Assembly: GCA_023396115.1 (NCBI GenBank)
Contig: JAEWXC010000021.1
Coordinates: 1 to 36,068, forward strand
DNA length: 36,068 nt
Direction: 5' to 3'
Origin: Actinomycetes bacterium
Lineage (GTDB): Bacteria; Actinomycetota; Actinomycetes; Propionibacteriales; Nocardioidaceae
How positions within the stretch are numbered: position 1 is the stretch's first letter; every line of letters starts with the position of its first letter. This document shows positions 26,955-34,884 of this stretch, one piece after another. Below the pieces are notes generated by a model. That model had not been told where the DNA came from, ran no database searches, and saw only the letters and a list, made by a program, of their open reading frames with translations. A program made the position numbers and the translations under genes.

Positions 26955-27262
26955 CGCCGTCCTCCTCACCCACCCCGGCCTCTCCGGGATGGCGAGGTCC
27001 ACTCCACCGCGCTGCTCCGACACGCAGCGACCGGCTCGGCCGTGCCTGGGGAGAGCTCACCGGAGGCGGATGCTGTGGACAGCCAGTGGCGTCGGGGTGG
27101 CAGCTGACTCCACACAAGCGCCCGGTCAGCGCCACGTAAGTGCCCGGTCGGCGTCGCACAAGTGCCCGGTCAGCACCCACTAGTGCCCGGTCGGCGTCGC
27201 GGAACTGCCCGGTCAGCACCACGTAAGTGCCCGGTCGGCGTGGGAAGAGGCGCCGCGGTGGG
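26955..27262. other. 308-bp gene-free stretch upstream of ssb
   Basis: No gene is supported. It holds the ssb ribosome site at one end and a tandem repeat array (27116-27246) at the other. Between them I see only GC-rich sequence and no clear promoter box. Confidence 0.7.
27116..27246. repeat. Six-copy 22-bp tandem repeat array (three 44-bp A/B dimers)
   Basis: Units begin at 27116, 27138, 27160, 27182, 27203 and 27225. They share a core AAGTGCCCGGTC with few changes and are 21-22 bp long. The second half alternates: A units read CAGCGCCACGT or close variants, B units CGGCGTCGCAC or close variants, so the array is also three copies of a 44-bp dimer. It lies between the GTPase stop and the ssb start. 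No spacers of CRISPR type are present. Confidence 0.92.
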
Positions 27263-28918
27263 TCAGGCGCGGGCGGCCTTGAGGCCCTCACGAACCTGGC
27301 CGTAGGCGGCCAGCTCGGCCCGCACGGGCTCCAGGACCAGTTCCTCGGCCACCTCGTCGAGGCCACGGCGCAGCCGCTTGTCGGCGGTCCGGGCCCGGGA
27401 GGAGGCGGTGGCCCCCACCAGCACCCGGCAGACCACGGCCAGCAGGATCCCCCACCCGATGCCACCGAGCAGCAGGACCGTCGGCACCGCCACCGCCCCG
27501 AGCTTCGGGGTCGGCAGTTCGGGCAGACGCAGGTACTCCCCGACGGCCAGGCCCAGCAGCCACACGCCGCCGACCACGGCCGCCACCAGCAGCAGCCACT
27601 GCAGCACCCGGACCAGGCTGGCCCAGACCGGGATCCGGGCCACGCCCAGGTCGGTGGCGCCCAGGGACTTGTCGAGCCGGTCGCCGGCCTCGTCGAGGCG
27701 GGCCACCGAGGCGGCCCGCACAGCGCGGGTCCACGGCGGGGTGAGGCCGGTCGAGACGTCGTCGGCCAGGGCACGGACCTCGGCGTCGAGCCGGGCGCGC
27801 TGCACCCCGGTCGCCTCGGGCACCGAGGTGCGCGGGGTCCGGACCAGCTCCCGGCCCCGGTCGTCGAGGTCGAGGTGGAGCCGCTTGAGCGGGTCGGGTC
27901 GGAACTTCGAGAACCAGGAGACGACCGGCCAGCCGGTGGCCCGGTTCGCGCGCATCCGGGTGGCGTCCTCGACGGCCTTCACCACGGTCGGCACGCCGGC
28001 CGCCTCGGCCAGCGCGTCCTGCAGGGCACGGGCCCGTTCCTTGGAGACCTTGGGCGTCGCGGCGTCGCCGGAGACCTCGGCGATCCGGTCGGCGGCCGCG
28101 CGCAGGTCGGCCTCCATCCGGATCCGGGTGGCCTTCTTGGCGTCCACGCGGGAGCGGATCTGGCCCTTGAGCTCGTCGATCCCCCAGCCCTGCTTGGCGC
28201 TGACGCCGATCACCGGCACCCGCTCCAGACCGTCGGCGTCCAGCAGCCGGCGCACGTCGGCCAGCATCGCCTCACGGCGGTCCTCGGGGATCCGGTCGAT
28301 CTGGTTGAGCACCACCACCATGACGTCCTGGTGCTCGGTGAGCTGGGACAGGTAGCGGTCGTGGATCGCGGCGTCGGCGTACTTCTGCGGGTCCAGCACC
28401 CACACCAGCAGGTCCGCCAGGTGCACCAGGCGGTCCATCTCCAGGTGGTGGGAGACCTCGGTGGAGTCGTGGTCGGGCAGGTCCAGCAGCACGGTGCCGG
28501 CCAGCGCCTTGTCCTCGCGCCCGGTGGAGAGCATCGAGTCGCGGGTCACCTGGTGGCGGGCCGGGATGCCGAGCCACTCCAGCAGCTCGCCCGCGCCCTC
28601 ACTGCCCCAGACGCAGGCCGTGGTCCAGGAGGTGGTGGGCCGACGCACGCCGACCGAGGAGAGCTCCAGGTCGGTCAGCGCGTTGAAGGTCGAGGACTTG
28701 CCGGACCCGGTGGCACCGGCCAGCGCCACCACGGTGTGCTGGGCCGAGAGCTTCAGGCGCCCGGCCGAGCGCTCGACCACGGTGGTGACGTCGTCGAGCA
28801 GGGTGTCGTCGAGGCGACCCCGGGCGGCGTCGAGCGCCTGCTCCAGACCGGAGACACGTGCACCGAGGTCGGGTCCTGGCGAGACCAACTTCTTGGCCCC
28901 CTCGATCAACGACGACAT
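27263..28918 (-). CDS. Dynamin-like GTPase A (YfjP-type), membrane-associated
   Basis: The 551-residue product has a P-loop GATGSGKS at 68-75, a G3 region DLPDHDS (145-151) where the usual DxxG Gly is Asp, and G4 NQID at about 199-202. A helical middle follows, then two hydrophobic segments near the C-terminus (about 440-470 and 485-510), separated by a Pro-rich loop. This order matches bacterial dynamin-like GTPases of the YfjP type, which remodel or tether membranes. It is the last gene of the operon with PrsW and GTPase B, 174 bp after B. It has its own TAGGGT box (28978-28973) and GAGGGAG before ATG 28918. Confidence 0.88.
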   Translation of the reverse strand: MSSLIEGAKKLVSPGPDLGARVSGLEQALDAARGRLDDTLLDDVTTVVERSAGRLKLSAQHTVVALAGATGSGKSSTFNALTDLELSSVGVRRPTTSWTTACVWGSEGAGELLEWLGIPARHQVTRDSMLSTGREDKALAGTVLLDLPDHDSTEVSHHLEMDRLVHLADLLVWVLDPQKYADAAIHDRYLSQLTEHQDVMVVVLNQIDRIPEDRREAMLADVRRLLDADGLERVPVIGVSAKQGWGIDELKGQIRSRVDAKKATRIRMEADLRAAADRIAEVSGDAATPKVSKERARALQDALAEAAGVPTVVKAVEDATRMRANRATGWPVVSWFSKFRPDPLKRLHLDLDDRGRELVRTPRTSVPEATGVQRARLDAEVRALADDVSTGLTPPWTRAVRAASVARLDEAGDRLDKSLGATDLGVARIPVWASLVRVLQWLLLVAAVVGGVWLLGLAVGEYLRLPELPTPKLGAVAVPTVLLLGGIGWGILLAVVCRVLVGATASSRARTADKRLRRGLDEVAEELVLEPVRAELAAYGQVREGLKAARA

Positions 28919-28972
28919 GAGCTCCCTCGCAGTGGCGCCACGGGCGTGGCGACGGTGGTGTCCGGTGGCTCC

Positions 28973-28978
28973 ACCCTA
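28973..28978 (-). promoter_or_regulatory. Candidate internal promoter for GTPase A
   Basis: TAGGGT on the minus strand lies 54 nt before the GTPase A start, in the 174-bp gap after GTPase B. The rest of that gap shows no gene. Confidence 0.4.
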
Positions 28979-29092
28979 GTCGGCGACCGGCTGCCGCGTG
29001 GCACTCCGGCCCACCCCGCGACGCACGCCACAGGGCGGGGCCGGGGCGGACCCGGGCGCCGGGTGTGCGGCCACCTCGCGGCAGCCCCCGGG

Positions 29093-30934
29093 TCAGGAGC
29101 CGGTCGAGGCGGGCTCCGGACCCTCCGGGCCGTGACCGGGCAGGTCGGCCGGCATCCCGGCACGGTCGTCGTCGGCGGCACCGAGCACGCCGGTCCCCGA
29201 GCTGTTCCGCTTCGCCTCGTAGCGCAGGTCGTCGACCCGGCGGACCGCCTGGCGCACCTGCTCGGGACCGTCCGCGGCCACGCCCAGGGTGTCCAGCAGG
29301 TCGGTGAAGCGACGCTGCTCGGCCTCGAGCAGCGCGGTGACCCGGCGTTCCAGGTCGGCCCGCGCCCGCTCGGCCATCCGCCGCACCGCCTGGTCGCCGA
29401 AGACGGCCTCCAGCAACTTCTGGCCCAGCACCGCCGAGCCACCGGCGATGCCGACCTCGGCGCCGGAGAGTCCCAGCGTGTGCGAGAAGACCACGATCAT
29501 CAGGGCGACGCCGAGACCGTTGACCCCGAGCGCCAGGAACCGGGCGGTGGAGCGCTTGTCCGCACCCTCCTCGCGCACCATGGCCAGCACGTCGGACTGC
29601 CAGTCCCGCACGGCCTGCTCGGCCCGGCGGCGCAGGTCGCGCGAGGCACGACCCAGGTCCTCGCCGGCGTCGTCGAGCAGCACCTGGCCCGGGGCCAGCG
29701 AACGCCACGACGCAGCGGCGGCCTCGGCGGCGTTCTCCGCGTGCTCCAGGATCAGGGTCTCCAGGCCCGACTCGACCGCGACGGTGACCCGCTCGGCCTG
29801 CAGGGGCTTGCCCCGGACGGCGTTGACGATCCGGTCGCGCAGCCAGCCGACCTTCGTCTCGAGGGTGCGCAGCAGCTCGCCGGTGCCGACGAACTCCTGC
29901 CAGCGGGCCAGCACCTCACCCTTGAGCAGGGTGCCGTCGGCCGACGCCGCGACGACCTGCTCGATCGAGGCGCCGTAGGCCTCCCGGGCGTGGATGTCGA
30001 GCCGCTCGACCATCGCCACCTGCGCCTCGGCGGCGTCGGCGACCCGGTGGGCCTGACCGGCCACGCTGCGGATCGCCCCGTCCAGGGTGCGGCGCACCAC
30101 GGCGCCACGGGCCTCGGCGTCCCCGGCCAGGCGCTTGAGCCAGACCCGGATCTCGACCACGTTCAGCGGTGGCAGCAGCCCGTTCTCGTCGATGCGGCCC
30201 TCGTGCACCACGAACAGCGGCGAGTCCTTCAGGCCCCGGCTGGCCAGCATCCGGGCCAGGTGGGTGGAGACGGTCTCGACGGCGTCCTCGGGCGTGCGGT
30301 CCAGCACCACCGCCACGGCAGTGGAACGCTCCGCGGCCTTGCGCAGGAACTCCCACGGCACCTGGTCGGCGTACCGGGCGGCCGAGGTCACGAAGAGCCA
30401 CAGGTCGGCGGCGGCCAGCAGCTGGGCGGCCAGGGTGCGGTTGCTCTCCTCGACCGAGTCGATGTCGGGGGCGTCCAGGATCGCCAGCCCCTTCGGCACC
30501 GTCTCGGAGGAGACCAGCTGCAGGGCGTGCGGGTCGTCGGTGGAACGGCTGACCCGCTCCAGGTCGGGCAGCAGCCGGTCCTGGCCGAACCAGGTGGCGT
30601 CCTCGGGGTGGTGCACCAGGACGGGTGAGCGGGTCGTGGGGCGCAGCACCCCCGAGGCGGTGACCCGGTGTCCGACCACCGAGTTCACCAGGGTCGACTT
30701 GCCGGCACCGGTGGAGCCACCGACCACCGCCAGCAGCGGGGCGTCGATGGTCATCAGCCGCGGGATCACGTAGTCCTCGAGCTGGTCGACCAGCTCGGTC
30801 CGGGTGGTCCGCGGCTCGGCGACACCGGGCACCTCGAGCGGGAGCTGGGCGCCCTGCAGGGCGCCGCGCAGGCGCACCAGGGCGGTGAGCATCCTGGTGC
30901 TGTCGCTGGCGGGGGTGCCTGGGGAGGCGTTCAT
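29093..30934 (-). CDS. Dynamin-like GTPase B, membrane-associated
   Basis: The 613-residue product has a P-loop GGSTGAGKS at 72-80 and DAPDIDS at 154-160, again DxPDxDS in place of DxPG. A long helical stalk-like region follows (about 260-460), then a hydrophobic hairpin (about 475-515, with FLALGVNGLGVALMIVVF) and a charged C-terminus. It pairs with GTPase A as a two-gene set, as other bacterial dynamin pairs do. ATG 30934 overlaps the PrsW stop by 4 bp (ATGA), so it is translationally coupled. The G4 motif is not clear (VLDRTPED may stand in). Confidence 0.86.
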   Translation of the reverse strand: MNASPGTPASDSTRMLTALVRLRGALQGAQLPLEVPGVAEPRTTRTELVDQLEDYVIPRLMTIDAPLLAVVGGSTGAGKSTLVNSVVGHRVTASGVLRPTTRSPVLVHHPEDATWFGQDRLLPDLERVSRSTDDPHALQLVSSETVPKGLAILDAPDIDSVEESNRTLAAQLLAAADLWLFVTSAARYADQVPWEFLRKAAERSTAVAVVLDRTPEDAVETVSTHLARMLASRGLKDSPLFVVHEGRIDENGLLPPLNVVEIRVWLKRLAGDAEARGAVVRRTLDGAIRSVAGQAHRVADAAEAQVAMVERLDIHAREAYGASIEQVVAASADGTLLKGEVLARWQEFVGTGELLRTLETKVGWLRDRIVNAVRGKPLQAERVTVAVESGLETLILEHAENAAEAAAASWRSLAPGQVLLDDAGEDLGRASRDLRRRAEQAVRDWQSDVLAMVREEGADKRSTARFLALGVNGLGVALMIVVFSHTLGLSGAEVGIAGGSAVLGQKLLEAVFGDQAVRRMAERARADLERRVTALLEAEQRRFTDLLDTLGVAADGPEQVRQAVRRVDDLRYEAKRNSSGTGVLGAADDDRAGMPADLPGHGPEGPEPASTGS

Positions 30935-32052
30935 CGGGTGGGTACCACCTGTCCGGGGAAGGCGACGTGGGGTCTCAACTGGGCGAGCCGGACCATGTGG
31001 TCCTGGCCGCGCAGGACGAAGTCGGTCGGCGGGGTGCCGCGCAGGTAGCGGTGGTGCAGGAAGCCGAGCTCGACCGCACTCTGCTGGTACTCACGCATGT
31101 GGCGGGCCGCCTGCGGGCCACCGTGGGCCAGGGCGAAGCGCCGGCTCTCGCGCCGGGCCCTGAGGTCGACCAGCCAGGGGATGTCGGTCTCGGGCAGCAG
31201 ACCGTGCCGGGCGGCGTCGGCCAGGGCCGCCTCGAGCATCACCTTCTCGTTGCCGCGGCGGAACAGGGCGAAGCCGATCAGCAGCACGAACACCGGCGCC
31301 ATCACCACGACGTAGACCAGCACGAAGCCGCCGAACGCCCCGGTACTGGCGGCGTTCCACAACGCGTGGGTGAGCACCGCGACCACGTAGCCGACCACCG
31401 GGGCACCGATCCGGCCCAGCGGGGTGCGGCTGGCCACCGCCACGCCGACCCCGATGCCGATGAAGGCGGTGAACAGCGGGTGCGCGAAGGGGCTCACCAG
31501 GCAGCGGAGCACGAAGGTCCAGGCCAGCTCCCCGCTACCGCCGGGGCCGACCCCGGGGGTGCCGTCGTAGGCGCTGGCCAGGTAGAGGATGTTCTCGGTG
31601 AAGGCGAACCCGACGCCGATCATCCCGGCGTAGACGATGCCGTCCAGGATCCCGTCCAGCTCGTGGCGGCGCCACCACAGCAGGAACAGCAGGAACAGTC
31701 CCTTGGTGGCCTCCTCCACGACCGGCGCGGCGACGGTCAGGGAGAGGTACTCGTCCATCGGCACCACCAGGCCGCCCAGGCCCTGCAGCAGCAGCGCGGC
31801 CGCGGTGGCCACGAACGCACCCCACAGCAGCCCGGCCGCGAGCAGCGACCGCGGCTCCGGTTCGTACCGGTCCAGCCACAGCAGGCACCCGACCACGGGG
31901 CCGACCGGCAGCGCCGCCAGGGCGGTCGCCACGACCACCGTGGAGGAGGCTCCGGACAGGCCCACGACGAGCGCCATCACCAGGGCACCGACCAGGACGA
32001 GGACCGACACGAGGACCGTGAAGGCCACGCTGTCCCGACTACGCCTGTGCAT
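30931..32052 (-). CDS. PrsW-family intramembrane metalloprotease-like protein
   Basis: The 373-residue product has about eight membrane segments and the PrsW/Abi motifs: EEATK (Glu113, Glu114, Lys117), FTENILYL (Glu153), HPLF (His191) and HALWN (His229). PrsW proteins perform site-1 cleavage of anti-sigma factors in Bacillus; the target here is unknown. The C-terminal part of about 100 residues is soluble and not recognised. ATG 32052 lies 7 nt after TAGCAT on the minus strand, a leaderless start; ATG 32061 overlaps that box and is less likely. It is the first gene of a PrsW-GTPase B-GTPase A operon. Confidence 0.88.
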   Translation of the reverse strand: MHRRSRDSVAFTVLVSVLVLVGALVMALVVGLSGASSTVVVATALAALPVGPVVGCLLWLDRYEPEPRSLLAAGLLWGAFVATAAALLLQGLGGLVVPMDEYLSLTVAAPVVEEATKGLFLLFLLWWRRHELDGILDGIVYAGMIGVGFAFTENILYLASAYDGTPGVGPGGSGELAWTFVLRCLVSPFAHPLFTAFIGIGVGVAVASRTPLGRIGAPVVGYVVAVLTHALWNAASTGAFGGFVLVYVVVMAPVFVLLIGFALFRRGNEKVMLEAALADAARHGLLPETDIPWLVDLRARRESRRFALAHGGPQAARHMREYQQSAVELGFLHHRYLRGTPPTDFVLRGQDHMVRLAQLRPHVAFPGQVVPTR

Positions 32053-32059
32053 GTGGCGC

Positions 32060-32104
32060 ATGCTATCTGCTGGGCCTGCTGTTGCGTGCGTCGCGGCGTA
32101 CAGT
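32060..32104. promoter_or_regulatory. Back-to-back divergent promoters for PrsW and aminopeptidase P
   Basis: In a 58-bp gap, TAGCAT (minus, 32065-32060) sits 7 nt before ATG 32052 and TACAGT (plus, 32099-32104) sits 6 nt before GTG 32111. The -10 boxes are only 33 bp apart, so the two core promoters overlap and may compete. Confidence 0.5.
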
Positions 32105-32110
32105 GGAGGG

Positions 32111-33544
32111 GTGAGCGAGCAGACCCCCGGCACCACCGAGCCCGACACCCTCCACACCGAGTCGCACGACCCGGCCGTGCCCGCGGCCTACGCCGCGTTC
32201 ATGCGCACCGGGTGGGGTGACCGCGAGCTGGACCTCCCCCGCCACCCGGTCGCCGACCCGGCGGCTGCACGGCGGGCCCGGCTGGCCGAGATCTTCCCCG
32301 GCGAGCGTCTGGTGGTGCCGGCCGGCACGTTCAAGGTCCGCTCCAACGACACCGACTACCGGTTCCGTCCCGACACCGCCCACACCTGGCTGTCGGGGAA
32401 CCAGACCAGCGACGCCGTCGTGGTCGTCGAGGACGGGGAGTCGGTGCTCTACGCCCGGCCCCGCTCGGACCGCGAGAGCGACGAGTTCTTCCGCGACCGC
32501 CAGTACGGCGAGCTGTGGGCGGGGCGTCGCCCCTCCCTGGGCGAGATGAGCGACTCGCTGGGCATCGAGGTGCGTCACGTCGACGAGCTCGACGCCGCGC
32601 TGACCGGTTCCTCGGCCAAGACCCGCGTGCACCGTGGCGTCTCGCAGCGGGTGGACTCCGCGTTGTCCACCGACGCCACCCGCGACGAGGAGCTGTCCCG
32701 GGTGCTCTCGGAGCTGCGTCTGGTCAAGGACGACTGGGAGCTCGGCGAGCTGACCGAGGCCTGCGACATCACCACCCTCGGCTTCACCGACTCGGTGCGC
32801 GAGTGGGACCGGGTGCTGGAGTTCGGCGAGCGCTGGATCGAGGGCACCTTCTTCCGCCGGGCCCGCGCGATGGGCAACGACATCGGCTACGACTCGATCG
32901 TGGGCGGCGGCGCGCACGCCACGACCCTGCACTGGATCGACAACACCGGGCCGATCGTCCCCGGCGAGCTGGTGCTGCTGGACATGGGCGTGGAGAACCG
33001 CAACCTCTACACCGCCGACGTCACCCGCACCATCCCGGTCAACGGCACCTTCACCCCGTTGCAGCGCGACCTCTACACGCTGGTGCTCAACGCCCAGCAG
33101 GCCGGCATCGACGCGGTCCGTCCCGGGGCGCCGTTCCTGGCCGCGCACCACGCGGCGATGGAGGTGATGGCGCACGGCCTGGGCGACCTCGGGCTGCTGC
33201 CCGGCACCGTGGCCGAGGCGCTCGACCCGGAGTCGAAGGTCTACTCGCGCTGGACCCTGCACGGCACCAGCCACATGCTCGGCATGGACGTGCACGACTG
33301 CGCCAGCGCCGCGCCGGAGGTCTACCCGCGCGGTGACCTGGCCGAGGGCATGGTGCTGACCGTGGAGCCGGGCCTGTACTTCCAGACCGACGACCTGCTG
33401 GTGCCCGAGGAGCTGCGCGGCATCGGCATCCGGATCGAGGACGACATCGTCGTCACCGCCGACGGGTCGCGGAACCTGTCCGCGGCGCTGCCCCGCGACC
33501 CCGACGCGATCGAGGAGTGGATGGGCGGGCTCATCGGTGGCTGA
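32111..33544 (+). CDS. Xaa-Pro aminopeptidase (aminopeptidase P, M24)
   Basis: This enzyme removes N-terminal residues before proline. The 477-residue product has the N-terminal creatinase-like domain and the C-terminal pita-bread domain with the dinuclear metal ligands Asp291, Asp303, His388, Glu419 and Glu443, all present. No signal peptide is seen. GTG 32111 has GGAGG directly upstream and a TACAGT box 6 nt away. Its end overlaps the GTG of the methyltransferase by 8 bp, so the two form an operon. Confidence 0.95.
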   Translation: MSEQTPGTTEPDTLHTESHDPAVPAAYAAFMRTGWGDRELDLPRHPVADPAAARRARLAEIFPGERLVVPAGTFKVRSNDTDYRFRPDTAHTWLSGNQTSDAVVVVEDGESVLYARPRSDRESDEFFRDRQYGELWAGRRPSLGEMSDSLGIEVRHVDELDAALTGSSAKTRVHRGVSQRVDSALSTDATRDEELSRVLSELRLVKDDWELGELTEACDITTLGFTDSVREWDRVLEFGERWIEGTFFRRARAMGNDIGYDSIVGGGAHATTLHWIDNTGPIVPGELVLLDMGVENRNLYTADVTRTIPVNGTFTPLQRDLYTLVLNAQQAGIDAVRPGAPFLAAHHAAMEVMAHGLGDLGLLPGTVAEALDPESKVYSRWTLHGTSHMLGMDVHDCASAAPEVYPRGDLAEGMVLTVEPGLYFQTDDLLVPEELRGIGIRIEDDIVVTADGSRNLSAALPRDPDAIEEWMGGLIGG

Positions 33545-34673
33545 CCCGGCCCCCGCCGGATCGCTGCTGGAGTGTCCCCACCACGCCGCCGGTCGGTGCC
33601 GCTCGTGCACCTGGCTGGGGGTGCCGCTGCCCGAGCAGGTGGCGCGCAAGGTCGCGCACGCCCGCGCCCTGGTCGACCGGCCGGGACTGGTGTGGGAGGA
33701 CCCCGTCACCCAGCCCGGGTCGGGGTTCCGGAACAAGGCCAAGATGGCGGTGGCCGGGACGCTCGAGAACCCGACGCTGGGGCTGGTGGCCCCGGACGGG
33801 ACCGGCACCGACCTGCGTGACTGCGCCCTGCACTCCCCCGCGCTGATCGCGGCGATGGAGCCGCTGGCCCGGTTCATCGGCACCGCCCGGCTGACCCCCT
33901 ACGACCTGCCCACCCGTACCGGCGAGCTCAAGCACCTGCTGGTGACCGCCTCGGAGGCCGGCGAGCTGATGGTCCGGTTCGTGGTGCGCTCCCGGGAGGC
34001 CGAGACCCGGATCCGCAAGCACCTGCCGACGCTGCGGAGCTGGCTGCCCGGGGTGCGGGTGGTGTCGCTGAACGTCCAGCCCGAGCACAAGGCGGTGCTG
34101 GAGGGGCCGGTGGAGATCGTGCTCAGCGACGAGGTCGCGCTGCCGATGCAGGTCCGCACCGGCCAGTTGCTGCTGCGCCCGCAGAGCTTCTTCCAGACCT
34201 CCACCGCGGTGGCCGCCGAGCTGTACGCCACCGCTGCCCGGTGGACCGAGCCGCTGGCGCCCGGCACCGTGTGGGACCTCTACTGCGGGGTCGGCGGGTT
34301 CGCCCGGGCCCTGGCCGCGCCGGGTCGCGAGGTGCTGGGGGTGGAGATCTCCGCCGAGGCGGTGGCCGCCGGCAACGCCGACGCACCCGAGGGGGTGCGC
34401 TTCACCGCCGGCGACGCGACCGCGTTCGCCCGCTCCGCCGAGGTGGTCCCGGACCTGGTGGTGCTGAACCCGCCGCGCCGGGGCATCGGGGCCGAGCTGG
34501 CCGGGTGGATCGAGGCCAGCGGGGTGCCGCACGTGCTGTACTCCAGCTGCCGGGCGGAGACGATGGCCGAGGACCTGGCCGTGATGGCCTCCTACACACC
34601 TCGGCGGGCCCGGGTGCTGGACATGTTCCCGCAGACCCCCCACCAGGAGGTGCTGGTGCTGCTGGGTCGCTGA
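33537..34673 (+). CDS. rlmC: 23S rRNA (uracil-5)-methyltransferase, RlmC type
   Basis: The 378-residue product is an RlmC/RlmD-type m5U methyltransferase using S-adenosylmethionine. It has an iron-sulphur cluster set (Cys13, Cys21, Cys24, Cys96), the SAM motif DLYCGVGG starting at Asp247, the NPPRRG motif and the catalytic Cys338 in SSCRAETM. The lack of a TRAM domain favours RlmC over RlmD. The site in 23S rRNA (U747 in E. coli) cannot be read here. GTG 33537 overlaps the aminopeptidase P end by 8 bp. Confidence 0.88.
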   Translation: MADPAPAGSLLECPHHAAGRCRSCTWLGVPLPEQVARKVAHARALVDRPGLVWEDPVTQPGSGFRNKAKMAVAGTLENPTLGLVAPDGTGTDLRDCALHSPALIAAMEPLARFIGTARLTPYDLPTRTGELKHLLVTASEAGELMVRFVVRSREAETRIRKHLPTLRSWLPGVRVVSLNVQPEHKAVLEGPVEIVLSDEVALPMQVRTGQLLLRPQSFFQTSTAVAAELYATAARWTEPLAPGTVWDLYCGVGGFARALAAPGREVLGVEISAEAVAAGNADAPEGVRFTAGDATAFARSAEVVPDLVVLNPPRRGIGAELAGWIEASGVPHVLYSSCRAETMAEDLAVMASYTPRRARVLDMFPQTPHQEVLVLLGR

Positions 34674-34764
34674 CCTCCAGCAGTGCCTCCACGACCCGCT
34701 GACCAAGCCCCTCGACACCGACGCGTGACCCTGCACCAGATGGCTCGTTGTGCCTACGCACGCG

Positions 34765-34868
34765 GGTTCGTGACCCCCGTCACGGTGATCGCGAAGTGGC
34801 CCGGGTGCTGTCCATTCCCGGGAATCGCGCTCGGGCGTAGGGCCACCGCTCAGAGCGGTGGACGAACT
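34765..34868 (+). promoter_or_regulatory. Structured leader, candidate cis-regulatory RNA
   Basis: The 211 bp between rlmC and the next gene hold nested complementary segments. GTTCGT (34766-34771) pairs with ACGAAC (34862-34867). GTGAC (34770-34774) pairs with GTCAC. CGCGA (34790-34794) pairs with TCGCG (34825-34829), enclosing CCCGGG/CCCGGG. CCACCGCT (34843-34850) pairs with AGCGGTGG (34854-34861). The fold would end 16 nt before the start codon. It matches no riboswitch class that I know. The nearest resemblance is weak and is discussed among the rejected ideas. Confidence 0.4.
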
Positions 34869-34884
34869 GGAAGGGATGATCTGC

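Noticed and set aside
27116..27246. CRISPR array
   Set aside because: Repeats are contiguous with no unique spacers, and no cas gene is nearby.
26434..27774. Long minus-strand open frame across the repeat array, with repeated peptides
   Set aside because: It overlaps the well-supported ssb and GTPase A genes in another frame. The peptide repeats only reflect the DNA repeats.
34765..34884. Leader of the secreted basic gene as a c-di-GMP-I (GEMM) riboswitch
   Set aside because: The 3' part (GGGCG...GCCACCGC-hairpin...GAACTGG) resembles the second half of that class, but the conserved GCAAA and GACGCAAAGCC segments and the GAAA tetraloop are missing.
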